From Atriophallophorus winterbourni (lineage: Eukaryota; Platyhelminthes; Trematoda; Plagiorchiida; Microphallidae): a stretch of 64,000 nt of DNA. The translations under genes were made by a program, and so were the position numbers. The notes under the pieces were generated by a model. That model was not told where the DNA came from. It saw nothing but the letters and a program-made list of their open reading frames with translations, and made no database searches. This document shows positions 55,062 to 64,000 of this stretch, in pieces (position 1 is the stretch's first letter; each line of letters opens with the position of its first letter). Location of the stretch: NCBI GenBank assembly GCA_013407085.1, contig JACCGJ010015115.1:1-64000 (forward strand), in the 5' to 3' direction.

Positions 55062-55876
55062 CTAATATGGGTAAGGGTTGTGGTAAAGGAACGGAAAATT
55101 TTCTATTGAGCCATACATGTTTTGAAATGGGTTTTTGTAAGCACTAAACGGGTTCCCATTCATGAGGGGGCGCTGATCTAGAAGACGTGGAGCGTATTGG
55201 AGTGGAGAAGTGTAGGGTCTTGGAGGAGGATAGTAATAGGGCTGCTTGGGATAAAAGGGGCTTTGCGGGAGGATAAGTGGATTAAGTGGGCCAGGTATAA
55301 CCGGGAACCGTCTATGTACGGGGTGATAATTACATGAGCCATTAGATGGATTATTTCCATCAAAATTACGCCCAACCGCATGGTTCCTAATGATGCGCGG
55401 TCCACCACGTAGTAAGGGTGAATTTGATTTGAAGACAGGGAGCACGACTTTTTTGTGGCTTTAATTATAGGTCGAGCTGAGGGCTGCAAAGCTGCGGTGA
55501 CGGTTTCCTTAGTGGGGATATGGCTATTAGGGCCAGGTGTTAACATTGCGTCATCAATGTTTAACTTAGAATTAGCTGTTGGGGTGGTGGTACTTGAGAT
55601 AGGAGTAACATCAGAAGTTTGAGTTTGAGTTACAGGTGCAGTAGCTGATGCGGAATTATCAACAACATCCAAGTCTATGAGGTTATCGATATCAGTTGAG
55701 CGTTTTACAACTCTAGAAACCTTGCGAAGGCACTTTCGTTGTAAAGGTGTGTTGTCAGGTTTGATCAACACATTAGAAAATTGGGGTAAAAGTTTTAATA
55801 CTAGTTGGTTATGAATTATGTGCGACGCATAATTTTCGTCGGCAAATTTTATTAAAATCGGTGCTGAAGCGAACAT
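55062..55876 (-). pseudogene. LINE J ORF1, one frameshift
   Basis: Starts at ATG 55874-55876. No zinc finger is visible. The N-terminus (ILIKFADENYASHII) may be a nucleic-acid binding fold; a Thr/Ser-rich middle follows. Near 55440 the frame changes, and the rest is Pro/Tyr-rich with QPYYYPPPRPYTSP, ending at 55062. Assignment as ORF1 rests on position. Confidence 0.7.
55095..55101 (-). promoter_or_regulatory. Possible slippery heptamer A AAT TTT (LINE J)
   Basis: In phase with ORF1 codons GAA AAT TTT, 11 codons before the ORF1 stop. ORF2 lies in the -1 frame and is open from here through the endonuclease. I see no strong hairpin downstream. Confidence 0.45.
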
Positions 55877-55914
55877 GCAGGAGAGTTGAGTTTGAGGATA
55901 ATTTTAACAAATTG

Positions 55915-56230
55915 GCGGAATCTTAATTCTTCTCGAAGATTGATCTAAATGATGCTTACCTGCAAATAGCGTTGACTGATCAATCATGAACGACAACTAC
56001 CATCAACACACCATTTAGCTTATCTCGGTAGAATATTTCACATTCGTTTTTGGGAAATTCTACCGCAATATTTCGAAATGTAATTAATGATATTACTTGC
56101 AGTATGGTTGTAGTCGATGTTTATCAGAATGATTTTAGTGTGTATTTTCTAACGTGGTTACTTCGTGCTGAAAGTTTATTGAAAATGTTTCGTAGATCCA
56201 CTTCCGAAAACTTAGCTTCTATTCCAAAAT
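55915..56230 (+). pseudogene. Gypsy RT scrap
   Basis: Plus-strand reading KIDLNDAYLQIAL, a stop, then TINTPFSL and AIFRNVINDI resembles Gypsy RT motifs (FSKIDLxxAYxQI, then AxFQ). Heavily decayed. Confidence 0.55.
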
Positions 56231-57240
56231 AGTGATTGTTCTCAGTTTCAAATGCTAAATCCTCTGGATACATTTTAATGTTTATGGATAAAACCAGATC
56301 ATGATTGTATCGACTAAAGTCGTTGGTTAACGCGTAGATCACCTGTTAATTAGTTCGATAAATTCAGAACGACGATTCATATATACTACGATACTAAAAT
56401 TGACTGTTACCTAACGGTAATAAAAACCTCAACTGTACTGGATCGTAGAAACAATAGATTTACCAAAATTGCCGTCCAAAATTTCTCTATCGAAAATACA
56501 TTACACCAAAATTTGGTGTCAAAATCCAAGCAAAATTACAAGTGCCCAAAATGGTAACCAAACTCAACACTGACCAAGGGATTATTTAAACAAAATGTTC
56601 AACAAACATGTAAAAGGAAAAGATTTCCAATAACACAAATTGATTACAAAAAGTAGGCATAAACATCTAAATTCTGTAGAAACAATAAACATAACCAAAT
56701 TCATGTCACCAAAAATCAGTTTGGTATATAGCTCGAAAGCTGAAAGGAAAAGGAAGAATTTCAAATCTACATGACTCCTAACATGCCTCTTACAATTATT
56801 GCTCTTTTTTCGTTTGTAATTGGCTGAATGCAATTTCAATATTATAAATTGTATTTCGTATGGATAATATGAAAGTAGAAAGAGGAGCTTTGTCGCTCTG
56901 CGCTGTGTAGTTACAAATAAATGAAATACTTTTTTCAACCAAAGATCACGTGCTGGTACAGAATATTCGATATGACAGCGAGATGTAGAAAAATTCATAA
57001 ACAAATCAATATAAACATTGAAAATATTTTAAATTAATCAGTGGGTGTTGCTAAGTAGGAATAAAAGGTTTGACAGGGTTAGGTTTATTTGGCTCCGGGA
57101 CAAAGGTAAGGCACGCGAGTAAAAGGATAAACTGCCACGAATTCTAGATTATTTCGCTGATTGCATTGAATTCGTTATGTTAAGGGACACGTTAACATTG
57201 GACGGCACTGGTGGAATCTTAACGTCAGTAAAATTGCGAG
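56231..57240. other. No recognisable gene
   Basis: AT-rich. A minus-strand open stretch of 140 codons at 56582-57004 shows no domain and is probably chance. Confidence 0.5.
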
Positions 57241-57359
57241 TTCTTAGGTAGATTTACTGGAAAATAATGAAACATTCTGTTCACCAGCAAGGTGAGAGGT
57301 CTTCAGAATATATTTGCATAAAAGGTGCAGCACAGTTATGAAAAGATAATCAAGTTATG

Positions 57360-58060
57360 TTGATGTTCAGGAACCCTAGGAAACCTGACTCTAATGCAGA
57401 GTTGTTAATATATAATCGTAAAATTATTTTTGATGATTAGAAATTGTGTATGGCAAATGTGTTTACCACAGACATTGAAGTATGTAAATGATGATAATTA
57501 TACTTTGATGTTAAAACGAGATTTATAATGAAATAAATAATAACAATGAATAGAGAAATGTGATACAAGCCTCAGGCATTGATGAGACATGCCTAGACCC
57601 TAGGCAACGTGACACAAAGCGAGTTATAAATAGATAAATATAAACATTTTTATATGTTTATTTGTTTACGATAAAAAACTTCAATTGAGACAATAAGGAT
57701 AACTATGTTTAAATTAAAAGGGGGTTATTATACGCCTTAAGAGGTAAATGCGTATAGGTGTATATGCTACGAGTCCTAGGTTTTGATGATACATGCCTAG
57801 ACCATAGGCAACCTGACACAAAAGCACAGGTATAAATAGATAGTCATAAAACGTAGTTTTTTATAAGACGAATGTTTTTATCGATAGCTGTGTTTACATG
57901 AGAACTGCAATGAGGAAATTGGTGTAATTATCGTTGAAGCAAAAGGGGTGCAAAAATATACTTATTAAGGCAATATAATTATAACTTTATGAGCTACAAG
58001 TCCAGGGTTTCAACACAACATGCCTAGACCCTATGTAAACGGAGATTTATTAAGACCATG
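57360..58060. repeat. Degenerate tandem repeat of about 205-225 bp
   Basis: The word CATGCCTAGACC...TAGGCAACCTGACAC recurs at about 57588, 57794 and (partial) 58020, with a related ACCCTAGGAAACCTGAC at about 57372; AAATAGATA follows in two of them. It precedes the decayed LINE J relative and probably belongs to its 3' UTR, since J itself has ACAACCTGACAC at about 52110. Confidence 0.7.
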
Positions 58061-58194
58061 TATTCCGGATATTGTAAACAGTTCTATGCGTGTGTTAATG
58101 AAAAGAATACTTACAAATGTGTCAATTACCAGGAGTACCATGACAAAATACACTGCCTATAGAAGTGTTTATTTTGAGAATGTCGCATAGAGAT

Positions 58195-59050
58195 AAAACA
58201 GTAAGAGATTCTTCGAGTGTTTTTAATTTTTTCTGTAGATGTGCACACGCGAAAATGGAGTGGAAGAAAAATTCTAAATCTGTGCATACCTAATTAAAAA
58301 GAAGTTGCGTCAAACTTTAGTGCGAGTAAAGGGAATATGCGAAAGCCTCAAACGGTTACGTCGTACATAACGATTGCAATCTCGGAAGCGCATTTTAGAC
58401 CTAGCTAAACTTTGTACTCCGTAATGATTCGGAAGATAAGAAAAAGATTAACGCGAACTTTACGTAGCCACAGCGGATCTATGTCTAGAAGATTGCATCT
58501 TACTCCATAAGATGAAGAATTAGAGTAACCCAACATGATTTTTTTTAATTCTGCGTTGAAGCATTTCTAGGAGTATACAGTTACGCCAAGCAGAGTGAGT
58601 GTAGGCTATATTATAGTAGTCAAGAAGTGGTAATATTTTTTCTTCACTATAGACTAAGTCCACTTTTACGAAGGAGCAATGTTTGATTGATCAAACCAAA
58701 TTCTGTCTATCTCTTGCTACGAGAAATCTTACTTGTTCATTGAAATTGTGAGATGAAGAATATCTAAATCCTAGTTGTTTGATTTTGCTGGAAGAAGTGG
58801 TGTATTGTTGAGAATAATACAACCAGGGGGTACTGAGCAGCATATACTCATGAATTGCATCTTCAGTGCTGAGAATTCCAACCCCAATTGTGATACCAAA
58901 CTTGAAAGGTTTGAAAGGTCATCGTCAAGGCAGTCTATATGCTGTGATATCTCCATGGCGGAAACAGCTAAGACATGTTTAATATCATCCACAAAGCTGA
59001 AGAGCTTTTAGTTTTTCACAAAGATTTGTACATCATTAATATATAAGTAA
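58195..59050 (-). pseudogene. Decayed LINE J relative
   Basis: The minus-strand RT remnant DDIKHVLAV, LGLEFSALKMQFM and NNTPLLP aligns with LINE J (DDIKVVLTS, LGLEFSASKTQYM). Plus-strand nucleotides at 58200-58330 parallel 52270-52400. 5' truncated. Confidence 0.75.
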
Positions 59051-59506
59051 AATAAGAGGAACTAGTTAGCTACCCTTGTGGTGGTGCAGGCTACGTGAAA
59101 TTACAGTATATGTGTAAAAAGTAAAAAAAGGTAACCACTCACAATAATCCTTCGATTTAACTGAAAGCGATTCTCCCCGGCTTGGCAATTGACTATTCCG
59201 GTCCAAACTTCAAAGTATTATCACCGCGGTAAATCCAAGAATTAGGTGAGGCTGAAATATGTAGCGGTCCTTTTATAGCAGGCAAGCAATCTTTCCACAA
59301 TCCACAGTCAGAACTTCAAGCATGCAGTACGGGTATCGAAGGAGATGAGAAGAGCAACTCCGAGCAAACGAAAATTTATATTCGTAAAATCCGGGTACAA
59401 TTCAAAAAAGTGTACATTGATTGATACAAACAAAAATGTTTACAGAAAAATGCCATAGTACTCCCCCCCAGAGCGTCGGGCCTATAGAAGACGCTCGAAG
59501 TAATCG

Positions 59507-60476
59507 TTAAGCTGTGAAGTCATCAAACTTTGATGGAAAATGGACTCTACGACCAGATCGGGTTTGCCTGTTAGGGTCAGTTTGTTTGATACACGGGGGT
59601 AAAGGGGGTTTCCTTGAGGGATCGGGAGTACCGGTGAGCTTCGGTTTGGGGGGTGGAGTGACAAAATCTTGAGGAGCAACGTTCGGGGTATTTTCTTTCG
59701 CCCCTGGTGCCGGTTCGACGTAGGCTACTTTCAAACGATCGATACTAACAGTTTCTCTTGATCCATTCCGGTCAATTACGAAATACTTGGGATGTCTGCT
59801 GATCACCTTGTACGGGCCAGTATACGGTGGTTGAAGTGGTCGACGTACATGATCAGCGCGCACAAACACAAAGTCGCAGGTAGACAAGTCTGCCGGGATA
59901 TAGAACGGTTGAGTTTGTTGGCGAGTTTATAGCTCGTAATGAGTTCATGAAGCTGCGAAGGCGACCTACATATTGTGGAGCTGTAAGATCATTTGGTGAA
60001 TCGGAAGATGTCAAAAATTCGCTAGGTAGGTTAAGTGTACTCCCGTACACCATCTCGGCAGCTGAGCAACCCAGGTATTCTTTCACGGTTGTACGGATAC
60101 CAAGAAGCACCAAAGGCAATGACTCGGACCAACGTTCTGAATTCCCGTGACTCATGATTGCGGCTTTGAGTTGCCGGTGAAATCTTTCGACTAAGTCATT
60201 TGTAGAAGGATGGTAGGCTGTAGTCTGTATGTGCTTTGTACCGAGTGTTCTATTCAATTCCCGAAAAAGCGTTGACTGGAATTGAGAACCTCTGTCAGTG
60301 GTAATAGTGTTCGGTACACCAAAGTTGCTGATCCAATCTTGAACGAAAGCTTTCGCAACCGTTTCTGCACTGATATTCTGTATGGCTACAGCCAATGGCC
60401 AACGGGTAAAACGGTCGACGCAGGTCAATATATAGGTGCAACCGTTAGAGACCGCTAATGGACCAACGAGATTCAA
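59507..60476 (-). pseudogene. Gypsy L integrase and C-terminal tail
   Basis: Integrase core ([48 protein letters not shown]), then a one-base frame change at about 59870 and the tail with PYTGPYKVI, SIDRLK and a basic C-terminus (SGRRVHFPSKF). The N-terminal HHCC finger lies in a broken stretch at 60480-60620. Confidence 0.87.
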
Positions 60477-60620
60477 GCGCTCCGTAACAGGTGGAAATAC
60501 ACCAGGGGAACTGATGGTGTGACGTTGGACTTTGCTTTGTTGACATCGGAGTCAACTCTTGGTCCAATGTTGAATGTCTTTATGCATGTCGGACCAAAAA
60601 TAACGAGAGCTAATCAGCTT

Positions 60621-61341
60621 TCAAGTACCTTTTATTCCGTGATGCGATAAACCATGCAAATGCTCGAATACGGTACGTCTCAAATCTGATGGGACAATCG
60701 GACGGGCTTTATCAGTAAACATGTCACAAACTAGATAAAACTTGGAATCAGGAATCGGAATACGGCGGATTTTACCTGATTGGGAAGTAATGTACCGGTT
60801 TATTACTGGGTCATTTTGCTGTGATCGTGCCAATTGCTCAAAGTCGATTCCAGGCAGATCGATAGCACTTAACTGAATCCGAAAGAATATATCTGCAAAC
60901 GTGTTTGACGGGCCGGAAAGATATCGAATGTCGCTCGTGAATTGCGAGATATGATCCAAGTGACGTATTTCTCGAGGCGAATATCGATCCGATGATGCAG
61001 AAAGAGCAAACGTTAACGGTTTATGGTCGGTGTAAACCGTGAAACTGCGACCTTCGAGTAAATGCCAGAAATGCCGAATGGCATACATAATACACAGCGA
61101 GGAGCTCGCGACCAAAGGTACTATATCGTGTCTGCGCTGGCTGCAGTCGGCGTGAGAAGCAGGCTAGGGGTCTAATCGTGTTATCGACCTCTTGTTGGAG
61201 TACTGCGCCTGCCGCTTCGTTTGATGCATCGGTAACAAGCGATAAGCGAGCATCTGTCTCAGCTGATATATAAGTCAGAGTTGTCGCCTGCTCAAGGGCG
61301 GATTCAAGCGCGTCAAAAGCTTTATTCGCTTGTGGATTCAT
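60621..61341 (-). pseudogene. Gypsy L RNase H region, frameshifted
   Basis: LVTDASNEAAGAVLQQ, PLACFSRRLQPAQTRYSTFGRELLAVY, then a frame change near 61090 and FWHLLEGRSFTVYTDHKPL and DIRYLSGPSNTFAD. The RT connection lies further upstream, to about 61600, in broken frames. Confidence 0.85.
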
Positions 61342-61591
61342 TAAAACATTTCTTTCTTTGCAGCGAAGTAAATCCGTAAACGGTTGAGCTAACTTCGCGC
61401 AATGGGGAATAAATCATGTGTAGTAGTCGACTAGGCCAAGAAATCGACGCAGCTGGCGGATTGAAGTCGGGCATGGATAATCTCGGATGGCAGAGACTTT
61501 CTGTTCATCGGGTTTAATTCCGGTGGAATCGATGCGGTGACCGAGAAAGTCTAGTGTTTCCACATGAAAGATTAGCAGGATGATTAGCAAA

Positions 61592-62587
61592 ATGAGTCAA
61601 AATTTTTGTCTTTGCCTTTACTCTAGCTTGAACAAGAAGGTTTTCAAAGTTATAGAGTGCGACGTGTGCCTGCGTTGGGCTCATCCCAAATGCTGTGGAC
61701 TGTCGTCAGCACAATTTAAGGTTTATGCGGCCCATCGATGGCTTACATGGCTATGAGCTGACTGCATGAAGTCCGTGGAAACTTTGGTTGAGGTGCGTAA
61801 GCGTCTCGAAGAACGTAAGCGTTCTCCTCCTCGTCCATTTTTGAAAACCAAAACGTTTGCCGAAGTAGCTAGGTCAGGGGTCCCGTCTACCTCCAGCCAG
61901 CATACCACTACTTAGAAAACACAGAAGGCGAAATCATCGCCATCTTCCTGTCCCCCAAAGGCTCCATGGAAAAAAGTTAGAGAAAATAGGGGTGTTCACA
62001 TAAGCCCGACTAAGGACGTTCGCGCTCTAGCTAGGGAAGTCCACCATTTAGGAAAAGTGGTTGCTGAGCTGCAAGCCAGGAACCAAGTTAGCTCAACACG
62101 AAATAAAAATGTCCTGATTTTGGGGCAGGTTGAGCTTTTTTTTCGAGAATCAAAGGCTCGTATGGAAAGCGATCGGAGAAATGTTATCGACCTACTCCGT
62201 GCTTCAGGCATGCGACCGAATATTCCTCTGAAACGAATTCACAGGGTCGGGAAATGGAGGGGTGGCCCAAATGACGCATCTACCAGATCGCCGCGGCCAA
62301 TTGTAGTCGAATTCACAAAGCAATGTGATCGCGACTACTTCCTTCCGAAGCTTAACTGCGTCGAGGGAAAATGCGTCGTACAACCTGACACCCCGGCACA
62401 CCTGAAAACTTCCAGCCCAATTAGAGCTAGAAAGTCAAAGTTAGCTGTAACTCGTAGTTCACCAAATTTGCTCCAGAGTCGAAGCTTAGAAAATGACAAC
62501 AGTGAGGCGATGTCGCTAACACAGGAGAATTTTACTCCAACATTGAAGTGCGCCACTGTCGTGCTTCGTCCTTTAGAGGATGAATAG
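61592..62587 (+). pseudogene. LINE M ORF1 with PHD-like finger, two nonsense codons
   Basis: Frame from ATG 61592 has CLC, then CDVCLRWAHPKCC (PHD-like finger as in elements A and C), a TGA at about 61757 and a TAG at about 61913, then continues open to a TAG at 62585-62587. The middle holds a basic region, AREVHHLGKVVAELQA (possible coiled coil) and a C-terminal block with RIHRVGKWRG. Confidence 0.8.
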
Positions 62588-62769
62588 TGGATGAGTTGTA
62601 GTGACTCAGACCATGAAGATGGAACTAGATGCCAAGAGTTGTCGTCTGCTTCACAAACGAATGCTGTATCTCTTGATGAAATTCAGCCTTCAAAAAACGC
62701 GAAGCAGCCTCGGGCATTAAGCCCGAGGACCAAGAGCTCTTAGGTAGCCCTAACACCGGGAGTCTGGCC

Positions 62770-64000
62770 CACATAATAGTGCTCTTCTGTTCTATACAAA
62801 CGCTTGTAGCATTAGAAATAAATGGGCTGAACTCCTCTGTAGAGTTGACGACACCCACTGCAAAATTGTGGGTGTCACGGAATCATGGTTGTCTCATGAT
62901 GACCACATACCAGCTTTAATCGCGGATAGGTTTAGCGCCGTAAGATGCGATCGACCCCTGGGTAAGCTAGCAGGAGGGGCGTTGCTCCTTATTGATAAAG
63001 CTATTCCCTTCGAGAAAAGTATTTCTTTTTCTACAACGAATGTGCAGATAATATCTGCCTTGCTCATACATGGATGCACGCGTATAGTTGTAAGCTGCAT
63101 CTACCGTAGTCCGAGCACTAGTTTGGAAGAAGATGCTCTTTTGCAAATTCAGCTCTCGTCTCTTTTAGCCGTATTACCACGTGTTGTAATCTTCGGCGAT
63201 TTTAATCTACCCGAAATAAACTGGGAGTACCAAACTTCACATGCCCCAGGAGTCGCGAACGATTTTCTGGACTGGTTACACTCCCATGCACTTTACCAAC
63301 ACGTAAACGAACCAACTAGATTCCGCGAGGGTCAGTCCCCGTCTATTCTTGACCTAGTTATTTCTACTTCTGAAAGCGGTATACAAAATTTGGTCGTACT
63401 GCCACCACTAGGAAAGAGCGACCACGTAGTGTTAGCCTGCGAGTTACTTCTTTCATTTGGTAAACCCCCACTTAAGATGTCTCGAAGCTTCCATATGATC
63501 GACCCTGCTTCCCTATTACAGGCAGCAGCGCTACTCCCATGGCAAAACATTGACCATGTGGATGGGATGTGGGGGCAGATCAAGAATAACATCCTTCAAC
63601 TTCAGGATCGATTCGCTCCTCTCTTACCCGTTCGCAAAAATGGTAAACCTCAATGGTTGTCAGCCTCAGTTTCCCGTAGCGTACGTCACCGCGACGCAAA
63701 ATGGAGGCGTTATAAGCTTACTCCCTCATGTGGGACTGGGCCCGTTACAAAGAAGCGCGAAACATAGCTGTTTCCAAGATACGTGGAGCAAAGATTTCTT
63801 TCGAAATGAGACTCGCTCAAGAGGCCCATACTCATCCGAAACGTTACTACAGCTACGTTCAATCTAAAGGGTCAACACGAAAAGGTGTAGGTACCTTGAG
63901 AAGGAACGATGGATCAGCCGTCATTGCAAGCACTGAAAGGGCTCAATTGTTTTCCGCGCATTTTCAAGGCGTACAACGCCGAGATTATAACTCGAATGCA
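62770..64000 (+). pseudogene. LINE M ORF2, endonuclease and start of RT, cut by window edge
   Basis: Endonuclease: LFYTNACSIRNKW (Asn), VGVTESWLS, VSCIYRSPST, VVIFGDFNLPEI, SILDLVIST, LGKSDHVVL. After RRYKLTP (about 63720) the frame shifts by one and continues WARYKEARNIAVSKIRG to the window end, before the RT catalytic motifs. ORF2 is in the +1 frame relative to ORF1. It is a separate CR1-like lineage from A, C and K. Confidence 0.85.

Larger units (their letters stand above)
51911..55910 (-). mobile_element. Non-LTR retrotransposon J (CR1/Jockey-like)
   Basis: Near full-length on the minus strand: ORF1 (about 55876-55062), ORF2 endonuclease (about 55050-54145), RT (54139-52193) and 3' UTR to about 51911. 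Lesions are one frameshift in ORF1, one between endonuclease and RT, and a TGA near the RT C-terminus. A decayed relative lies at 58195-59050 and fragments at 28534 and 42035. Confidence 0.85.
59075..61600 (-). mobile_element. Ty3/Gypsy element L, 5' truncated
   Basis: Minus-strand pol from the RT connection to the C-terminus, then a run of G (complement of 59463-59470) and the probable 3' LTR (about 59459 down to 59075). The layout parallels element H. The style fits the CsRn1/Boudicca lineage of trematode Gypsy elements. Gag, protease and most of the RT are missing. Confidence 0.8.

Noticed and set aside
56582..57004. 140-codon minus-strand open frame
   Set aside because: AT-rich composition, no domain, no splice context and no neighbouring element that explains it.
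1..64000. CRISPR arrays, tRNA and rRNA genes
   Set aside because: No spaced direct repeats of CRISPR type, no tRNA cloverleaf and no rRNA segment recognised; the window is eukaryotic repeat DNA.

Overview
The window looks like a gene-poor, repeat-rich stretch of a flatworm nuclear genome, most likely a digenean trematode. Three things point there: a 257-bp satellite carrying hammerhead ribozymes of the schistosome Sm-alpha type; dense CR1-like, RTE-like, Ty3/Gypsy and Penelope-like retroelements; and a Mutator-like transposase. No bacterial-style gene order is present. The species cannot be assigned from sequence alone. I see one convincing host gene: a spliced Hairy/HES-family bHLH-Orange repressor on the minus strand (about 44050-45955).

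Layout. 1-2021: satellite array, eight hammerhead motifs. 2022-6405: CR1-like element A (ORF1, broken ORF2) between 3' scraps of other copies. 6406-15690: nested cluster. A CR1 copy (G) is split by a SINE-plus-RTE insertion; the RTE is split by a minus-strand Gypsy element; that element carries a SINE next to its start codon. 15691-26183: CR1 copy E1 (split by LINE fragment F), then CR1 copy B, split by an essentially intact minus-strand CR1 element C (20821-25348). 26205-28330: decayed Gypsy H. 28331-35760: old Gypsy and Penelope debris, with two hammerhead motifs bracketing a Penelope GIY-YIG relic. 35761-40730: CR1 copies K (+) and D (-), D split by an RTE deletion derivative with a 13-bp target duplication. 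40731-43990: GC-rich block and satellite-like repeats. 44050-46240: HES gene and its upstream region. 46312-47560: inverted repeat around a TCTA microsatellite. 48847-51185: intact two-exon MULE transposase with SWIM and PHD-like fingers. 51911-59050: LINE J and a decayed relative. 59075-61600: Gypsy L. 61592-64000: LINE M, running off the edge.

How parts work together. The CR1-like elements encode an ORF1 protein with an N-terminal PHD-like zinc finger and an ORF2 protein with AP-type endonuclease plus reverse transcriptase. ORF2 is usually in the -1 frame and overlaps the end of ORF1. The most striking observation is that element C carries, exactly in the ORF1 frame, the slippery heptamer A AAA AAC, then an 8-nt spacer and a perfect 8-bp hairpin, and its ORF2 has no AUG before the endonuclease active site. 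The diverged family D has the same heptamer, a 9-nt spacer and a different 8-bp hairpin. Family J has A AAT TTT at the equivalent place. This suggests programmed -1 ribosomal frameshifting as the ORF2 expression mechanism in several trematode CR1-like lineages, whereas family A/B appears to use an AUG inside the overlap.
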